A DNA stretch of 64,000 nt from the NCBI GenBank assembly GCA_032622095.1, contig CP136068.1, forward strand, positions 54,146,025 through 54,210,024. The letters run 5' to 3'. A model generated the notes under the pieces. The model did no database searches. It was not told the origin of the DNA and was given only the letters and a program-made list of their open reading frames with translations. Source of the stretch: Siphonodentalium dalli (Eukaryota > Mollusca > Scaphopoda > Gadilida > Siphonodentaliidae). How positions within the stretch are numbered: the first letter of the stretch is position 1; each line of letters begins with the position of its first letter. Shown here piece by piece: positions 55,001-64,000 of this stretch. Both the position numbers and the translations under genes were made by a program.

Positions 55001-58000
55001 CTAGGTAATTAACCGGCGACTGCAATATTTTATACGTAATTTATCAACTCGTTACGCGATTGGCGGAATTATTTCAAGCTCCACCCACCGCTGTCACCGG
55101 TAAGCGTCGATGCAGATGATCGGTCATGTGACCGCGTTGTGGTCATGTGATCGCACTCACGTGATTTACACTTCGGATATTTCCGCGATTTTTTTAATTT
55201 CATAATAATAAAAATACTATCTGCTCGATTTTGAATTTTCTTGGCGAAATGGGTCTGTTAGACATATATTATTAGTATTATGACGATAAAAAAAAAATTC
55301 CACTGACGGGTGAATCATATTAATAAACTCTGCTTGTGGGTGAATCATATACATTTTTCTTTCTATTTTCATTTGAATATAATATTTAAAAATGAAGAAA
55401 ATGGTATATAGCCACGACAGGGCTTCAAATAAAACTGTTGATCTGTTAATTTAATTTTCAGCCTCTGTATGGTCTGATCAAAGCCAAACTGGAGTTGATA
55501 ACTCATGCTTATTTCGATGAGAAGGACTTCAGCAAGGTTGAGTTACTCGAGGAGACATATAAGAATATGAGGCATTCCCTTACTGAATCCCTACTGGATG
55601 GGGGCTCACAGATATTCTTAGGTATGTTTAAACCTTCCTCTCCTGAGAGAGTCTCTCATCCAGTTACACATGTATACAAGTATATATTGGAATGGTCTAT
55701 TCTTCATTTGCTTGGGCGTCAAGATATGAGCTTTTTGTTATTAAATGTATCATGGTGTTTGTTTTCTAGATTTCCTATTGTAACATAAACTCCCAGTCTT
55801 ATTAAGAACCTTCAATATCCCAAATTCAAAGAAATGAAAGCGTAGACACTGAAATCTTAGCCTCGCATATAAAAGAGAATGCACTGGCTTACAAGGCCAA
55901 TGTAAATACCCCATATCAAAAAGTCACCCTACATGAAGCTTTGAGATGTCGATGTCACTAAATTATATGGACATGATATTTTCTATTCTTATTAACAACT
56001 TATTTATTTTGTCAGTGTTGGCCCTGAAGACACCTCCTGTCATGTAGGCTTAGTGCATCAGGGCTCGTGCAAGCTTTTAACATGGATCTGAACTAATGGC
56101 TGTTGTTAAATATGTACCACTACAAACAATTCTGAAAATCTTTATTCAAGTATTTTGAACCCTACATGTATTTGTTCTATCTATTTTCAGGAATGTCCTC
56201 TAGAGATGTTGTTGTCCAGTTCAAGCATCGAATCCTTGTTTTATTCAAACTTCTGTTGCTGGAAAGAAGGGTATGCTTTTTATTTTCATGAAAGATCTTT
56301 CTTCAAATTTTTATTTGATTTATTAAAACATGCCTTGAAATGCTCTGAATTGATGTCAAAACTCATTCAAAAGTATGTACTTCACTGAGAATCATATAAT
56401 TCTCCTCTGTTTTATTTGTTCACTCTGTCACTATATTTAACCCTTTCATGACGGGAGCTGCGCTGGTGCAGCATTAAAGATTCTGTGCCAGTGGTTTAAT
56501 TTTACATGTGTGTTTGTAGGTCCTGTTTGTAGGTGATTTAATTTCACATGTGTGTTGGTAGGTCCTGTTTGCCGGTGGTTTAATTTTACTTGGATGTTGG
56601 TAGGTCCTATTTGTAGGCGGTTTAATTTCACATATGTGTTGGTAGGTCCTGTTTGTAGGTGGCTTACTTTCACATATGTGTTGTAGGTCCTGTTTGCAGT
56701 GGTTTAATTTTACATGTGTGTTGGTATGTCCTGTTTGTAGGTGATTTAATTTTACATGTGTGTTGGTAGGTCCTGTTTGACGGTGGTTTAATTTTACATG
56801 TGTGTTGGTAGGTCCTGTTTGTAGGTGGTTTAATTTTACATGTGTGTTTGTATGTCCTGTTTGCCGGTGGTTTAATTTTACATGTGTGTTGGTAGGTCCT
56901 GTTTATAGGTCGTTTAATTTTACATGTGTGTTTGTACGTCCTGTTTATAGGTGGTTTAATTTTACAAGTGTGTTGGTAGGTCCTGTCTGCAGATGGTTTA
57001 ATTTTACATCTGTGTTTGTAGGTCCTGTTTGTAGGTGGCTTACTTTCACATATTTGCTTGTAGGTCCTGTTTGCAGTGGTTTAATTTTACATGTGTGTTG
57101 GTATGTCCTGTTTGTAGGTGATTTAATTTTACATGTGTGTTGGTAGGTCCTGTTTGACGGTGGTTTGATTTTACATGTTTGTTGGTACGTCCTGTTTATA
57201 TGTGGTTTAATTTTACATGTATGTTGTAGGTCCTGTTTGTATGTGGTTTAATTTTACATATGTGTTTGTAGGTCCTGTTTTGTATGTGGTTTAATTTTAC
57301 ATGTGTATTGGTAGGTCCTGTTTGCAGGTGGTTTAATTTTACATGTGTATTCAGGGTTTCCGCCAGGGGGAAATTAATGAGTCCATATTGGGGAAACACA
57401 TAACGCGACGGGACGACCATGGTTCGTCCTGTGGGGGGGAAATTTTGTTATTTGACACTGAAAAGTAGCAATTTCCTTGCACCTAAGAGTCCCACAAAGC
57501 AACCCAAAGCTACGTTGATATTATGGAAGTCAATCATTTCCGTTGGTGCTTTAATTCTGTTGATGGTGTCCAGATAATCAATCAATTAGTTACGCACGTA
57601 AGACTGCCGTCTGATTGAAGACTATATATTAATGAACAAGCTACGAGTTTTTATACAAATTTATACAATAAGATTCCGACAGCTATAATGAATCTGAACA
57701 CTACAAAGCATCTATGCATTGACCAATAATAGATAGCAAGGAGAATTTAATAAAGTATTTCCTAGAATTTCAAGCAACTTCTGTGAAAATGAAACTGACA
57801 GCTAGGATATACGCTGTCAATCGTAAAACTATTTGTGCGCTGTGACGTCATACTGCAGGGTTTGTCTGCAGGAGATATTTATAGCGGCGGAATACGAATG
57901 GTAGCGACATCTTTCACTCGGAATGCGCAGCTTGTTCAATACTCTCTATTAGTCCATAAACTGACAACCGCAATTGCTTATTATGCGTATGTTGCCATGC

Positions 58001-61000
58001 ATAGTCAACAAAATCCCAAAGTGATTCATTTTACAATAATAGGGAACCTGTCCCGAAATCAGTCTTCATAGTGGAAATTCATAGTGACAAGTTAACAACA
58101 ACATTCATTTGATCCATATTACATACATGGAGGATAAGGACAAACACATACCCCCTCCCCAATATGGAGATAAAGTCAAAGTACGGTAAGTAGTAGTTGC
58201 GTTGTCCCGCCTGGGTCCCCAAGCCCAATCAACGATGCACATGTTCACATTTCCCGCCAAAATTAGAGTTTATAACACGCTGGCTAAAACTCTGTTCTGT
58301 ACCTCATGGACTCGGCAGAGGGACCCATTAATTATGTACCGTACGATAGCACGGGATGTCGGAGAAGGAGTATTTTCATCCATGAAAATCCTGTGCATAA
58401 AAATGTCCCGACTAAGAAATTCGGCATTCTTTCATCAAATTATGTACCGGTAATCATAGGATATCACGGGATTTTCGAGCATGAGTAGTTTCATCCCATG
58501 CACAAAAATATGCGTACTCGGCAGTCCGGCATTCTTTTATGTTACCGCGACATGTATTACGCCGTATCTAACGTCGCTATTTGACCCGTATTTCACCAGA
58601 TTTCTGTTTAACTCCCGTTGCAACCGAATTTTTTTTACGACATATTGCGACTGACATTTGGTCATATTGCGACTGACATTTGGTATATGTATGAACCAAA
58701 CAGATCATCTGCAAGGGGAATGAGCCTGTTTTACGGACGCTGAGCCATACTAACTGAAACCCTGGTGTTGGTAGGTCCTGTTTGCAGGTGGTTTAATTTT
58801 ACATGTGTGTTGGTAGGTCCTGTTTGTAGGTGGTTTAATGTTACATGTGTGTTGGTAGGTCCTGTTTGTAGGCTATATAGGGCCTATATAACCACGAAAA
58901 CGAGTCGAGTCATGATACATGCATCGGTACAAACACATTGTGTGTATATAGCACGTTTGTCTACCATTCGCGTGATAGAATCCATCGCACAAATTACATT
59001 TCCGAGTTCTATAAATGCCAAAATTGTTGGATTTGTGTCCGACGATTAGTTTTATTAGCTCACCTGAGACGAAGTCTCCGGTGGAGCTATAGTCATCACT
59101 CCTCATCCGTCTTCCGTCCATCCGTCAAGCCGTCTGTCTGTCTGTCCGTCAACAATTCTTTAAACATCTTCTTCCGATCCATAAGACTGAATGGGTTCAT
59201 ATTTGGTGTGGATGTTCCATTGGTGACTAACATTCAGATTTGTTCAAATGAGGTCACTGGGTCAAATAGTTGTGAAGACAGGGCCAAAACTCTTTCCCTC
59301 CATAGTATTTCTTAAAACGACTTCTCTTGTACCATAGGGTCGAATGGGTTCATATTTGGTATGAAGGGTCCTTGGGTGACTGGGGTTCAAATTTTTTCAA
59401 ATGAGGTCACTGGGGCAAATGTGGGTGGAGCCAGGGACATAACTCAAAAAAAAAAAAATTTAGATTGAACTCCTTGATCAATTAAAAAAAAAAAAAATTA
59501 AATTAAATATTTTATTTATTTCAATAATTTTTTATATTTTTTAAGTTAATTATTAAAGACACAAATATTAAAGAACCCCCTCACCCTTGCCCATTGGTGC
59601 TTCTAGCATCCCTGTTGTCAAACACTTGTTTTAAATATATTTCACAGTCACAGTGCAATACACCCTGTGCATATGCTAGAATATGATCTCTTACAGTGAA
59701 AATAATACCAGTCTGCTTTGTTGATGATAATTATCCACATGTCAAATCTGACAGTGTTGTATCAGCAAGCACACACAGCTTTCTCCAACCAGAGGGCTTT
59801 GTTTTGGTAATTAGTTTTGAAATTGAATGTCAAATGTATTCCCAGGAGCCTTCAGTCTCTACTCAGTGGTGGGTCAGTCAAAATATGTTGTTTATACAGT
59901 TTTAACACTTCCTTGCAGTGAATTAATTTCTACCCTATAAATGTTATGTAGTTTGTGTGGACCATCTTTTGTTGACTGAGACTGTTTCTAATAAAGACAG
60001 CTTTGTAAGTCTAAGAATTAGCCACTCACTCCAAAAACTTTAACGCCCTCCATAGGACAAACTATTTGAGTTGTTGAGTTCAAGTTTGGTACTGATATAT
60101 AGGTTCCCATGATTATAGTTTTAAGCTCACCTGAGGCAAAATCTCCGGTGGAGCTCCTCGTCCATTGTCCGTCCTTCCATAAAAAATTGTTTAAACATCT
60201 TCTTCTCCAGACCCATAAGACCGAATGGGTTCACATTTGGTGTGGATGTTCCCAAGGTGACTAAAATGAGGTCACCAAGTCAAATAGTTGCAAAGACAGG
60301 GCCATAACTCTTTCCCTCCAGAGTAAGTCTTAAAACAACTTCTTCTGAATAACCATTAAACTTATATTTGGCATGGAGGGTCCTTGGTTTAATGGGGTCA
60401 CTGGGCAAACATGGCAGAGCCAGGGTCAATATCTTTAAAAAAAATTTAGATTTAATTTTTTAGATTTAACTCCTTGCTTAATTTAACAAACAAAATTAAT
60501 TTTAAATAAAAAACAAAAAACAAAAAGATTTTACTCCTTGCTGAATTTTTGCTTTATTGAATAAAAATAAAAATTTTAAAAATTAATAATTAATGTACGT
60601 TATAACAAGGTACTGACTATTGTAGTCTTCAGAGTCCCAGTCTTCTCCGTCTTTACAGTCTGGTGAGCGACCCCACAGTCATTTACTGTCTTGTTAAGTA
60701 AATTCTCCAACCTGCAAGTATATCTGGGTCACACGATTCGTTTGATTTGCTAAATTCTGTAAATAAACATGTATTTTGTGAACCATACTCTCCTAGCTGG
60801 AAGAAATAACGATATATATAAATATAGTTATATTAGTTACTTTCTGATAGTTTTACTTATTGCCCACGATGGTATCAGGCAATCAAATAATGATAAAAAC
60901 TAGTACGGTACATTGGAATGTTGTTTTGATTTTGCACAGGACTGCATGACTTAATTGTCCATTCAATTATCTTGAACAGTCAGTGACATCATGCACGGCT

Positions 61001-64000
61001 TGTATTGCAACTGTAGTAATGATAGTCATACAGATGTTTTTATCGCGAATTCGTTATTGCCAATTTTATCGGGGGAATATCATAGAAAATGGTAGAACAT
61101 GAAATTATCCCCTCTCCAGTTGAGCTACAGTGTCATTGAACTTTCATTAGATCCTATTAGCAGGCTAGCCATCTAATTTCTCACTTCTGTTTTGTAGGTT
61201 CTGTTCTCTGGAGGTCCAGTTGAGCAGCTCTGTAGCACAATATTGTCTCTCTTATCACTGTTCCCTGGTGAGTACTAAATTTATTATACAACCGTCAGTA
61301 CAATAAATATTTTGTCCCTATAGAAATTACCTCCGTCCGTCTGTCACACATTATCGGTACTTTCATTGTGTAATCAACTCCACCCACAGTTTCAAATGTA
61401 GAGAATTGAAATTTAGTGTAGTGGTACCCATATATTGCTAATATGCAACATGTATATAGACGAAGGAAAACATAATTTTTCAGAGTTATTCCTCTTTCTT
61501 GACTTTGAAAATATTTGACCGTTTTGATTTTGGGTACCTTCATTGAGTTATCAACTCCTCCCAGTTTCCAATGTAGAAAATTTAAATTTTGGATATTGTT
61601 ACCTATATATTGCTGATGTACAACATTTATATGGATGATCTAAAATGTAATATTTCACCAAGGTGTTCACCTTTCTTGACTTTTTACCATTCTAATTGAC
61701 AAATTTTTAGTAATTTTTTCTAAAGTTAGATTTTTATTTTGTTCCGAAAAAGCCAACCTCCTATAAAAAAAAATCTTTTTTCTTGGGATATATGGTCAGA
61801 GACCTTTTATTTATGCATCCATCAGTCATAACTGATCTCGAGAATGTGAACAATTGTATAATATGCAGATACAGATGATGATGTCACAGTTATGAATTGA
61901 ATGCTCCCAGACAAAATGCTCTACAATTGCTTTTCATTGTTGTATTTTATTGAAAAAAGTATCTCAAAGCAGGCTATTTTCAAACATTTTCAAACAAATG
62001 GGCAGTCATCCTTTTATATAAATTATATGTAAATAGCTCTAGTTGGCAGAGTAATGCCTGTGATTAATTAATTATTTTACATAAATAACATGTAATAGCT
62101 CTTGTCAGAGTAATTCCTGTGATTAACTCAGGACTAACAAATATTTACATATTTGTGTAGTTCATATGTTGTTGCTTTATGAATGGGTTCAACCAATGTT
62201 TCACCCATTTAGTTTAATGTTATGTTCATCAAATGAGTGTATTGGATGAATAGTATGTGAGTTTGAAGAAGTGGAATAAGCATATACAATGTGACTTTTC
62301 TACAGATTTACCCTGTGCCTGTGTAAATTCTGAAGCACTATATTACTACAACTTCAAATGCATGTTCCATTCCACACCATTGTAACTTTGCTGACTTTTG
62401 ATTTATCTCTTGTTTTTCTGAAAAAGACACATTTGAAAGCTTCCATTGGCTTTAACCATTTCTATACTCAATACTCATTGATTAGTCGTAATCCCTCAGG
62501 AAATTTTCAGAAAATAAGTTCAACAAACGACAATAGGTTGTTTGTTGTACTTATTATCTAAACATTTCTCACCAATGAATAGGAATTTCTTTTCTCTTTT
62601 ATTAAATGTCACCTACCTAGTTATATTTCCTGAACACCCCTCCAAATGTATAATAGACCATTCCAATGTCTACTTTAATAAGTGAATGGGAGAATCCATT
62701 CAGTGTAGAAAGGGTTAAACCAAATAAGACATGCGTCTATATTCCAGGCTTCAATTTCTCAAGTGTTTTCTTACAGGTATGATAGAATATGGATTAGTTG
62801 AAGCTGCTATATATGGTAAGGCCAATCGGCTGTCACCTACTCTGCGGACCGTAACTATGAGTTCTGAGAGTGTAGACAGCTACTTAGAGGTAGGATACAT
62901 GAATGACAGTGACAGCTATCCAAAGTTGAGTTTAGTTAGCACAGGTTCCACCACTGATGAAAGTCATTCTAATGTTCTCATTCAAGAACCTCAGTCACCA
63001 ATAATTCCAAGAGATGTAGACTCTAAAAGGGGAAATAATTCAAATAAGAAGGAATTACGTATAGATGTTGGCCACAAGACTGAACAAGAGAACAGTGCCC
63101 CCATTCACGGAGGGCATCAAATCCATTCTTCTTCTGATGATTTGTCGGGAGGGATGAAAATGACAGAAGGTGGCAGGAGAAATTCGCCAAGCGATATATT
63201 ATCAGGGAAAAGGAAATCTTTGACACGTGTTTCCAGTCGTCATTCTGATGAACGACCGCAGGTTCATAAAAGCTGTACTCACAGTCGGAGTCCCTCGAAT
63301 CATTCAAATGACAGTCAAAATAGTGGAAAGGTCAAGGTTGTGGACTCTGATCAGGGTCATTTGGGAGACTCTCCTCGTGACTCGCATTGTGATAAATCCT
63401 ACACTTCAACCAGTTCCCACGATTCTGGGAATGTCTCATATGTCGATAATTCTAAGGATAATATCCAAGATTCAAAGCCAGATACTGGTGTATCTGACTC
63501 TAAAATGAATCACACAGGACCTCATGACCTTCAAAGGAGTGAGAGTCATGATTCAAATTCAGTGCAATATGTGTTAAGTGATCGGCAACCTCTTGCTGAC
63601 ATTCAGACCATTACTCAGATAGAAGCTATTCAGAGTGGGCGAACCATTCGGAGGAATTCATCTGTGATAAACGTGGAGGAGTACGCCGAGAAACCAAGCA
63701 GTGAACCAGATTGTATCGACAACGATAACGATCTTGAAGATGATATTTTTGAATTGTATTCAGACAGGTTGTTGAAAGATAAAAAGTCGATTTCGATTGA
63801 CGAGCTTGATTCACCTGAGAGTATTAGTCTTATTGATCAGGAGGACTGCTTTTCATGGGAGGAAGACAAATTACTGCTGGCCTTCGAGCACAGCTCTGAT
63901 GACCAGAAAGATGATGCTCTTGTTTCAATCATTGATTCACCATTGCCTGCACCTGCCGATAAACTGATTTGTGATTCTCCAAAAAATTCCAATAAGGAAT
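45887..64000 (+). CDS. AVL9: AVL9 homologue (late secretory pathway, DENN-related), partial, seven exons
   Basis: AVL9 proteins act in transport from the late Golgi and in polarised secretion and migration, and carry a DENN-like fold. Seven exons join in frame: 45887-46007, 50343-50428, 52741-52812, 55462-55621, 56191-56270, 61198-61267 and 62777 onwards, all with AG acceptors and GT donors. The product reads EYSYPPLIEGE...PPEWKNLASLALPDGAHKY, DTIFFHLPARDG...YGVSCYRQIDAK, ADITRSTVQKCVCVLSKLPL, YGLIKAKLELITHAYFDEKD and ends in the conserved LSLLSLFPGMIEYGL before a Ser/Asp-rich linker. The order and spacing match the vertebrate protein from just after its first exon through the N-terminal DENN part. 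The first exon (start Met) was not found in the preceding 45 kb, and the C-terminal DENN half lies beyond 64000. Introns are filled with transposable elements. Confidence 0.92.
46095..46646. mobile_element. piggyBac-type MITE with TTAA flanks
   Basis: TTAA (46095-46098) then TCCTTTCATGAAGGGAGCTG, and at the right CAGCTCCCGTCATGAAAGGG then TTAA (46643-46646). The inverted ends extend inward (GCATTAAAGATCCTGTACCA against the inverse of TGGTCTTTAATG). Inside are two strong hairpins (46238-46313 and 46525-46596; GCCAATGTATTCTCTTATAT / ATATAAGAGAATGCATTGGC) separated by about five copies of a TTGTTAAAGAATGTAAGAAA-like word. TTAA target and CCCTTT ends are piggyBac-like. There is no transposase. 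It lies in an AVL9 intron. Confidence 0.75.
46335..46530. repeat. A-rich tandem words inside the MITE
   Basis: AAAGAATGTAAGAAAAAATA-like units are repeated with drift between the two hairpins. Confidence 0.6.
47019..47900 (+). repeat. hairpin/microsatellite/core-repeat element (third family)
   Basis: A hairpin at 47019-47049 (ATGTTTACCCATACCATTGTATGG then TAAACAT pairing) is followed by GTCCGTCTGTCCGTCCGTCT. Core monomers then carry TAACTCAAACATTTT(C/G), AACCAAATTTGGTAT, AATACAGATCGAGTTCGAAT, ATGGGTTTGATCCGA and GAGTTATG(A/G)CCCTTTTTC. At least three monomers are recognisable, with more degenerate text to about 48900. Confidence 0.7.
47901..49059. other. intron DNA with decayed monomer-like text
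   Basis: Scattered 'TTAACCCT' and 'GATCA' phrases recall the preceding element, but there are no clear units and no exon. Confidence 0.4.
49060..49738 (+). repeat. pearl/BIV160-like core-repeat element, degraded
   Basis: Begins TAGCTCAACTTTACTTTGTC but jumps straight into a core monomer, so the microsatellite is deleted. Four diverged monomers follow (GATGGGAACGAGTCATTTTG, GCCGGCAGCCATCTTGGATT). Confidence 0.7.
49739..50130 (+). repeat. pearl/BIV160-like core-repeat element, second insertion or junction
   Basis: A new 5' end (ATCTCAATTTTACTTTGTAA, AGTTTGAGATATTGCCATGG, GTCCGTCGTCTGTGTTTGCA) follows the previous array directly, then about two monomers. The 3' hairpin terminus is missing. Confidence 0.7.
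50343..50428 (+). CDS. AVL9: AVL9 exon
   Basis: Acceptor TTGATATTTCAG. The first two bases complete the split codon (G|AT). Encodes TIFFHLPARDGTDMTVYGVS then CYRQIDAK. The donor is AAG|GTTTGA, phase 0. Confidence 0.92.
50429..50689. other. intron DNA, nothing recognised
   Basis: No supported feature. Confidence 0.4.
50836..51190 (+). repeat. dispersed TTACCCGCA iterations
   Basis: GTTACCCGCA, ATACCCGCAC, GATACCCGCACTTGTTACCC, GATTACCCGCACCAATTACC and CTTACCCGCATTTGTTACCC occur at irregular spacing. Confidence 0.7.
51305..51343 (+). ncRNA. hammerhead-ribozyme-like motif
   Basis: GGTC (51305-51308), core CTGATGA (51309-51315), A, GTT-AAACAAT-AAC (helix II, 3 bp), core GAA(A) (51330-51333), GCGC, TA, GACC (51340-51343). 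GGTC and GACC pair as helix I. A-GCGC-T is self-complementary and could form a minimal or dimeric helix III. The predicted cleavage is after the A of CTA. The conserved residues CUGAUGA and GAAA are all present. An extra A before helix II and the very short helices are the weak points, but the form CTGATGAAG...CGAAA...GCG resembles the widespread Penelope-type version. Confidence 0.5.
51421..52740. other. intron DNA with a SINE-body fragment
   Basis: About 52057-52110 (GTGCTGTTTGAATCTCTTAC, CAGGTTATGACCCTTG) resembles the SINE body at 12785-12830. Otherwise nothing. Confidence 0.4.
52741..52812 (+). CDS. AVL9: AVL9 exon
   Basis: Acceptor TTTCTATACAG, donor CTG|GTAAGT, 24 codons in phase 0: DLVNKTADITRSTVQKCVCV then LSKL, the conserved ADITR-x-TVQK-x-VCVLSKL block. 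Confidence 0.93.
52813..55461. other. long intron, short repeats only
   Basis: 53118-53215 has three copies of an AAATCTAGGGAGTATGCACT-like unit. 54208-54270 and 54325-54385 are two copies of a segment with AACGCTCTTTATTGTCTA and CATGGACGCTCTTTAT. At 55308 and 55337 GGGTGAATCATAT is duplicated. A GC-richer patch near 55075-55170 has no coding signal. Confidence 0.5.
55462..55621 (+). CDS. AVL9: AVL9 exon
   Basis: Acceptor AATTTTCAG, donor G|GTATGT, phase 1. Encodes PLYGLIKAKLELITHAYFDE, KDFSKVELLEETYKNMRHSL, TESLLDGGSQIFL. Matches the PLYGL-x-AKL-x-LITHAYF(D/E)EKDFS block. Confidence 0.93.
55622..56190. other. intron with a fragment of the piggyBac-type MITE hairpin
   Basis: About 55860-55905 (CCTCGCATATAAAAGAGAAT, GCACTGGC) matches the hairpin arm at 46280-46313. 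Confidence 0.5.
56191..56270 (+). CDS. AVL9: AVL9 exon
   Basis: Acceptor CTATTTTCAG, donor AGG|GTATGC, phase 0. Encodes (G)MSSRDVVVQFKHRILVLFK then LLLLERR, the conserved (S/P)RD(V/L)V--F(K/R)H(R/K) block. Confidence 0.92.
56439..56489 (+). mobile_element. solitary piggyBac-type end
   Basis: TTAA then CCCTTTCATGACGGGAGCTG and CGCTGGTGCAGCATTAAAGA match the right-end inverse of the MITE at 46095-46646. The second end is not seen; the minisatellite starts where the body should be. Confidence 0.7.
56490..57351 (+). repeat. 41-bp minisatellite (about 21 copies)
   Basis: The unit reads GGTTTAATTTTACATGTGTG then TTGGTAGGTCCTGTTTGTAG, with substitutions (TGC, CCG, ACG variants). Open frames across it are translations of the repeat. 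The array resumes at 58765-58880 after an insertion. Confidence 0.92.
57352..58764. mobile_element. 1.4-kb insertion with CAGGGTTTC/GAAACCCTG ends
   Basis: It splits a minisatellite. The left end is CAGGGTTTCCGCCAGGGGGA, the right end ACTAACTGAAACCCTG; the nine terminal bases are inverse copies. The interior has an imperfect internal duplication (TGTACCGTA..., GGAGAAGGAGTATTTTCATC against GATTTTCGAGCATGAGTAGT, CCGGCATTCTTTTATG). No transposase was recognised. The CAGGGTTTC end type is hAT-like. No clean target duplication is visible. Confidence 0.65.
58765..58880 (+). repeat. continuation of the 41-bp minisatellite (about 3 copies)
   Basis: GTGTTGGTAGGTCCTGTTTG then CAGGTGGTTTAATTTTACAT, same unit and phase as 56490-57351. 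Confidence 0.9.
59057..59470 (+). repeat. hairpin/microsatellite/core-repeat element (fourth family)
   Basis: AGCTCACC...GGTGGAGCT hairpin (59057-59088), GTCCATCCGTCAAGCCGTCT GTCTGTCTGTCCGTC microsatellite-like block, then two monomers with TTCTTCCGATCCATAAGACT, GAATGGGTTCATATTTGG, CAAATGAGGTCACTGGG and CAGGGCCAAAACTCTTTCCC. It is followed by A-rich DNA. Confidence 0.75.
60123..60480 (+). repeat. hairpin/microsatellite/core-repeat element (fourth family, second copy)
   Basis: AGCTCACCTGAGGCAAAATC, TCCGGTGGAGCT, GTCCATTGTCCGTCCTTCCA, then the same monomer words as 59057-59470, more diverged. Confidence 0.75.
60481..61097. other. intron DNA, A-rich, nothing recognised
   Basis: No exon or element end is supported. 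Confidence 0.4.
61098..61150 (+). repeat. solitary 3' terminus of the pearl/BIV160-like family
   Basis: ATTATCCCCTCTCCAGTTGA, GCTACAGTGTCATTGAACTT, TCATT, without any core monomer attached. Confidence 0.6.
61198..61267 (+). CDS. AVL9: AVL9 exon
   Basis: Acceptor TTCTGTTTTGTAG, donor CCTG|GTGAGT, phase 1. Encodes VLFSGGPVEQLCSTILSLLS then LFP, the (V)LF-x-S/G-PV...LSLFPG block. Confidence 0.93.
61268..62776. other. intron, nothing recognised
   Basis: A loosely repeated pair of segments at 61320-61440 and 61510-61620 (CTTTCATTGTGTAATCAACT against CTTCATTGAGTTATCAACTC; CCTATATATTGCTGATGT) looks like two decayed monomers of another core-repeat family. Confidence 0.45.
62777..64000 (+). CDS. AVL9: AVL9 long exon (open at the window edge)
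   Basis: Acceptor TTTTCTTACAG. GT completes the Gly codon, and the frame stays open for 408 codons to the window end. It opens with GMIEYGLVEAAIYGKANRLS, the end of the N-terminal DENN part, then becomes Ser/Asp/His/Asn-rich and hydrophilic (for example SRHSDERPQVHKSCTHSRSP, SKDNIQDSKPDTGVSDSKMN). Acidic stretches (NDNDLEDDIFELYSD, LIDQEDCFSWEED) follow. This is a disordered, probably phosphorylated linker between the DENN halves. At this point the vertebrate linker is much shorter, so the expansion is lineage-specific, as far as can be judged from memory. Confidence 0.9.

Noticed and set aside
55495-55788. 97-codon ORF as a stand-alone gene
   Set aside because: Its first part is the AVL9 exon 55462-55621; the remainder reads into the intron past a consensus donor.
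56802-57146. 114-codon repetitive ORF (LVGPVCRWFNFTCV)
   Set aside because: Pure translation of the 41-bp minisatellite; 41 bp shifts the frame, and no start context or homology supports it.

Overview
The window is eukaryotic nuclear DNA, most likely from a bivalve or other lophotrochozoan. It is AT-rich and intron-rich. Apart from one multi-exon host gene and a few isolated exon candidates, it is dominated by transposable elements. These include about 160-bp core-repeat arrays with short hairpin ends and a degenerate CCGT-type microsatellite, an architecture known from the bivalve pearl/BIV160/HINE group. No prokaryotic operons, CRISPR arrays or rRNA genes were seen. Everything is called by reading only; no database search was possible.

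Host genes. (1) From 45887 to beyond the right edge, + strand, lie seven exons of an AVL9 homologue (late secretory pathway, DENN-related). They join in frame with canonical GT-AG sites, and the last exon is very long and runs off the window. The first exon is not in the window or was not recognised. (2) On the - strand, exons at 9199-9294 and 2181-2293 join in frame. The second resembles the N-terminus of a metallo-beta-lactamase-fold hydrolase of the HAGH/PNKD kind. A possible first coding exon lies at 33337-33420.

Mobile and repeat landscape, left to right. 785-1830: inverted-repeat element. 2447-3634: non-autonomous hAT element with a perfect 8-bp target duplication. 4741-5600 and 6723-7819: core-repeat arrays. 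8878-9150 and 13361-14240: a second hairpin/microsatellite/core family. 10950-16375: a MULE-like element with iterated terminal repeats, a broken transposase and an inserted tRNA-derived SINE. 15051-19559: a three-fold tandem amplification of about 1.5-kb units carrying the right end of that element. 19418-19926: fold-back element. 20460-20610: fold-back fragment. 20880-25380: a LINE with two apparently intact ORFs (SGNH-type ORF1; ORF2 with 2A-like peptide, PHD finger, APE endonuclease and RT). 26018-31630: a decayed DNA transposon with about 0.7-kb terminal inverted repeats and a multi-broken gene carrying a FEN1/XPG-like nuclease signature, probably Academ-related. 33884-35668: truncated LINE. 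36380-37566: large palindrome. 38630-41225: FLYWCH/MULE remnant with iterated ends and a nested core-repeat array. 42301-42475: 16-bp minisatellite. 43115-45428 and 49060-50130: further core-repeat arrays.

Inside the AVL9 introns: a piggyBac-type MITE with TTAA flanks (46095-46646), a core-repeat element at 47019-47900, a hammerhead-ribozyme-like motif at 51305-51343 next to an iterated TTACCCGCA block, a 41-bp minisatellite that starts inside a second copy of the piggyBac-type end (56439-58880) and is split by a 1.4-kb insertion, and two more hairpin/microsatellite elements at 59057 and 60123.

The least expected observations are the hammerhead motif, the 2A-like LINE, the nuclease-bearing long-TIR element, and a recurring design in which terminal repeats or element bodies are built from short iterated motifs.
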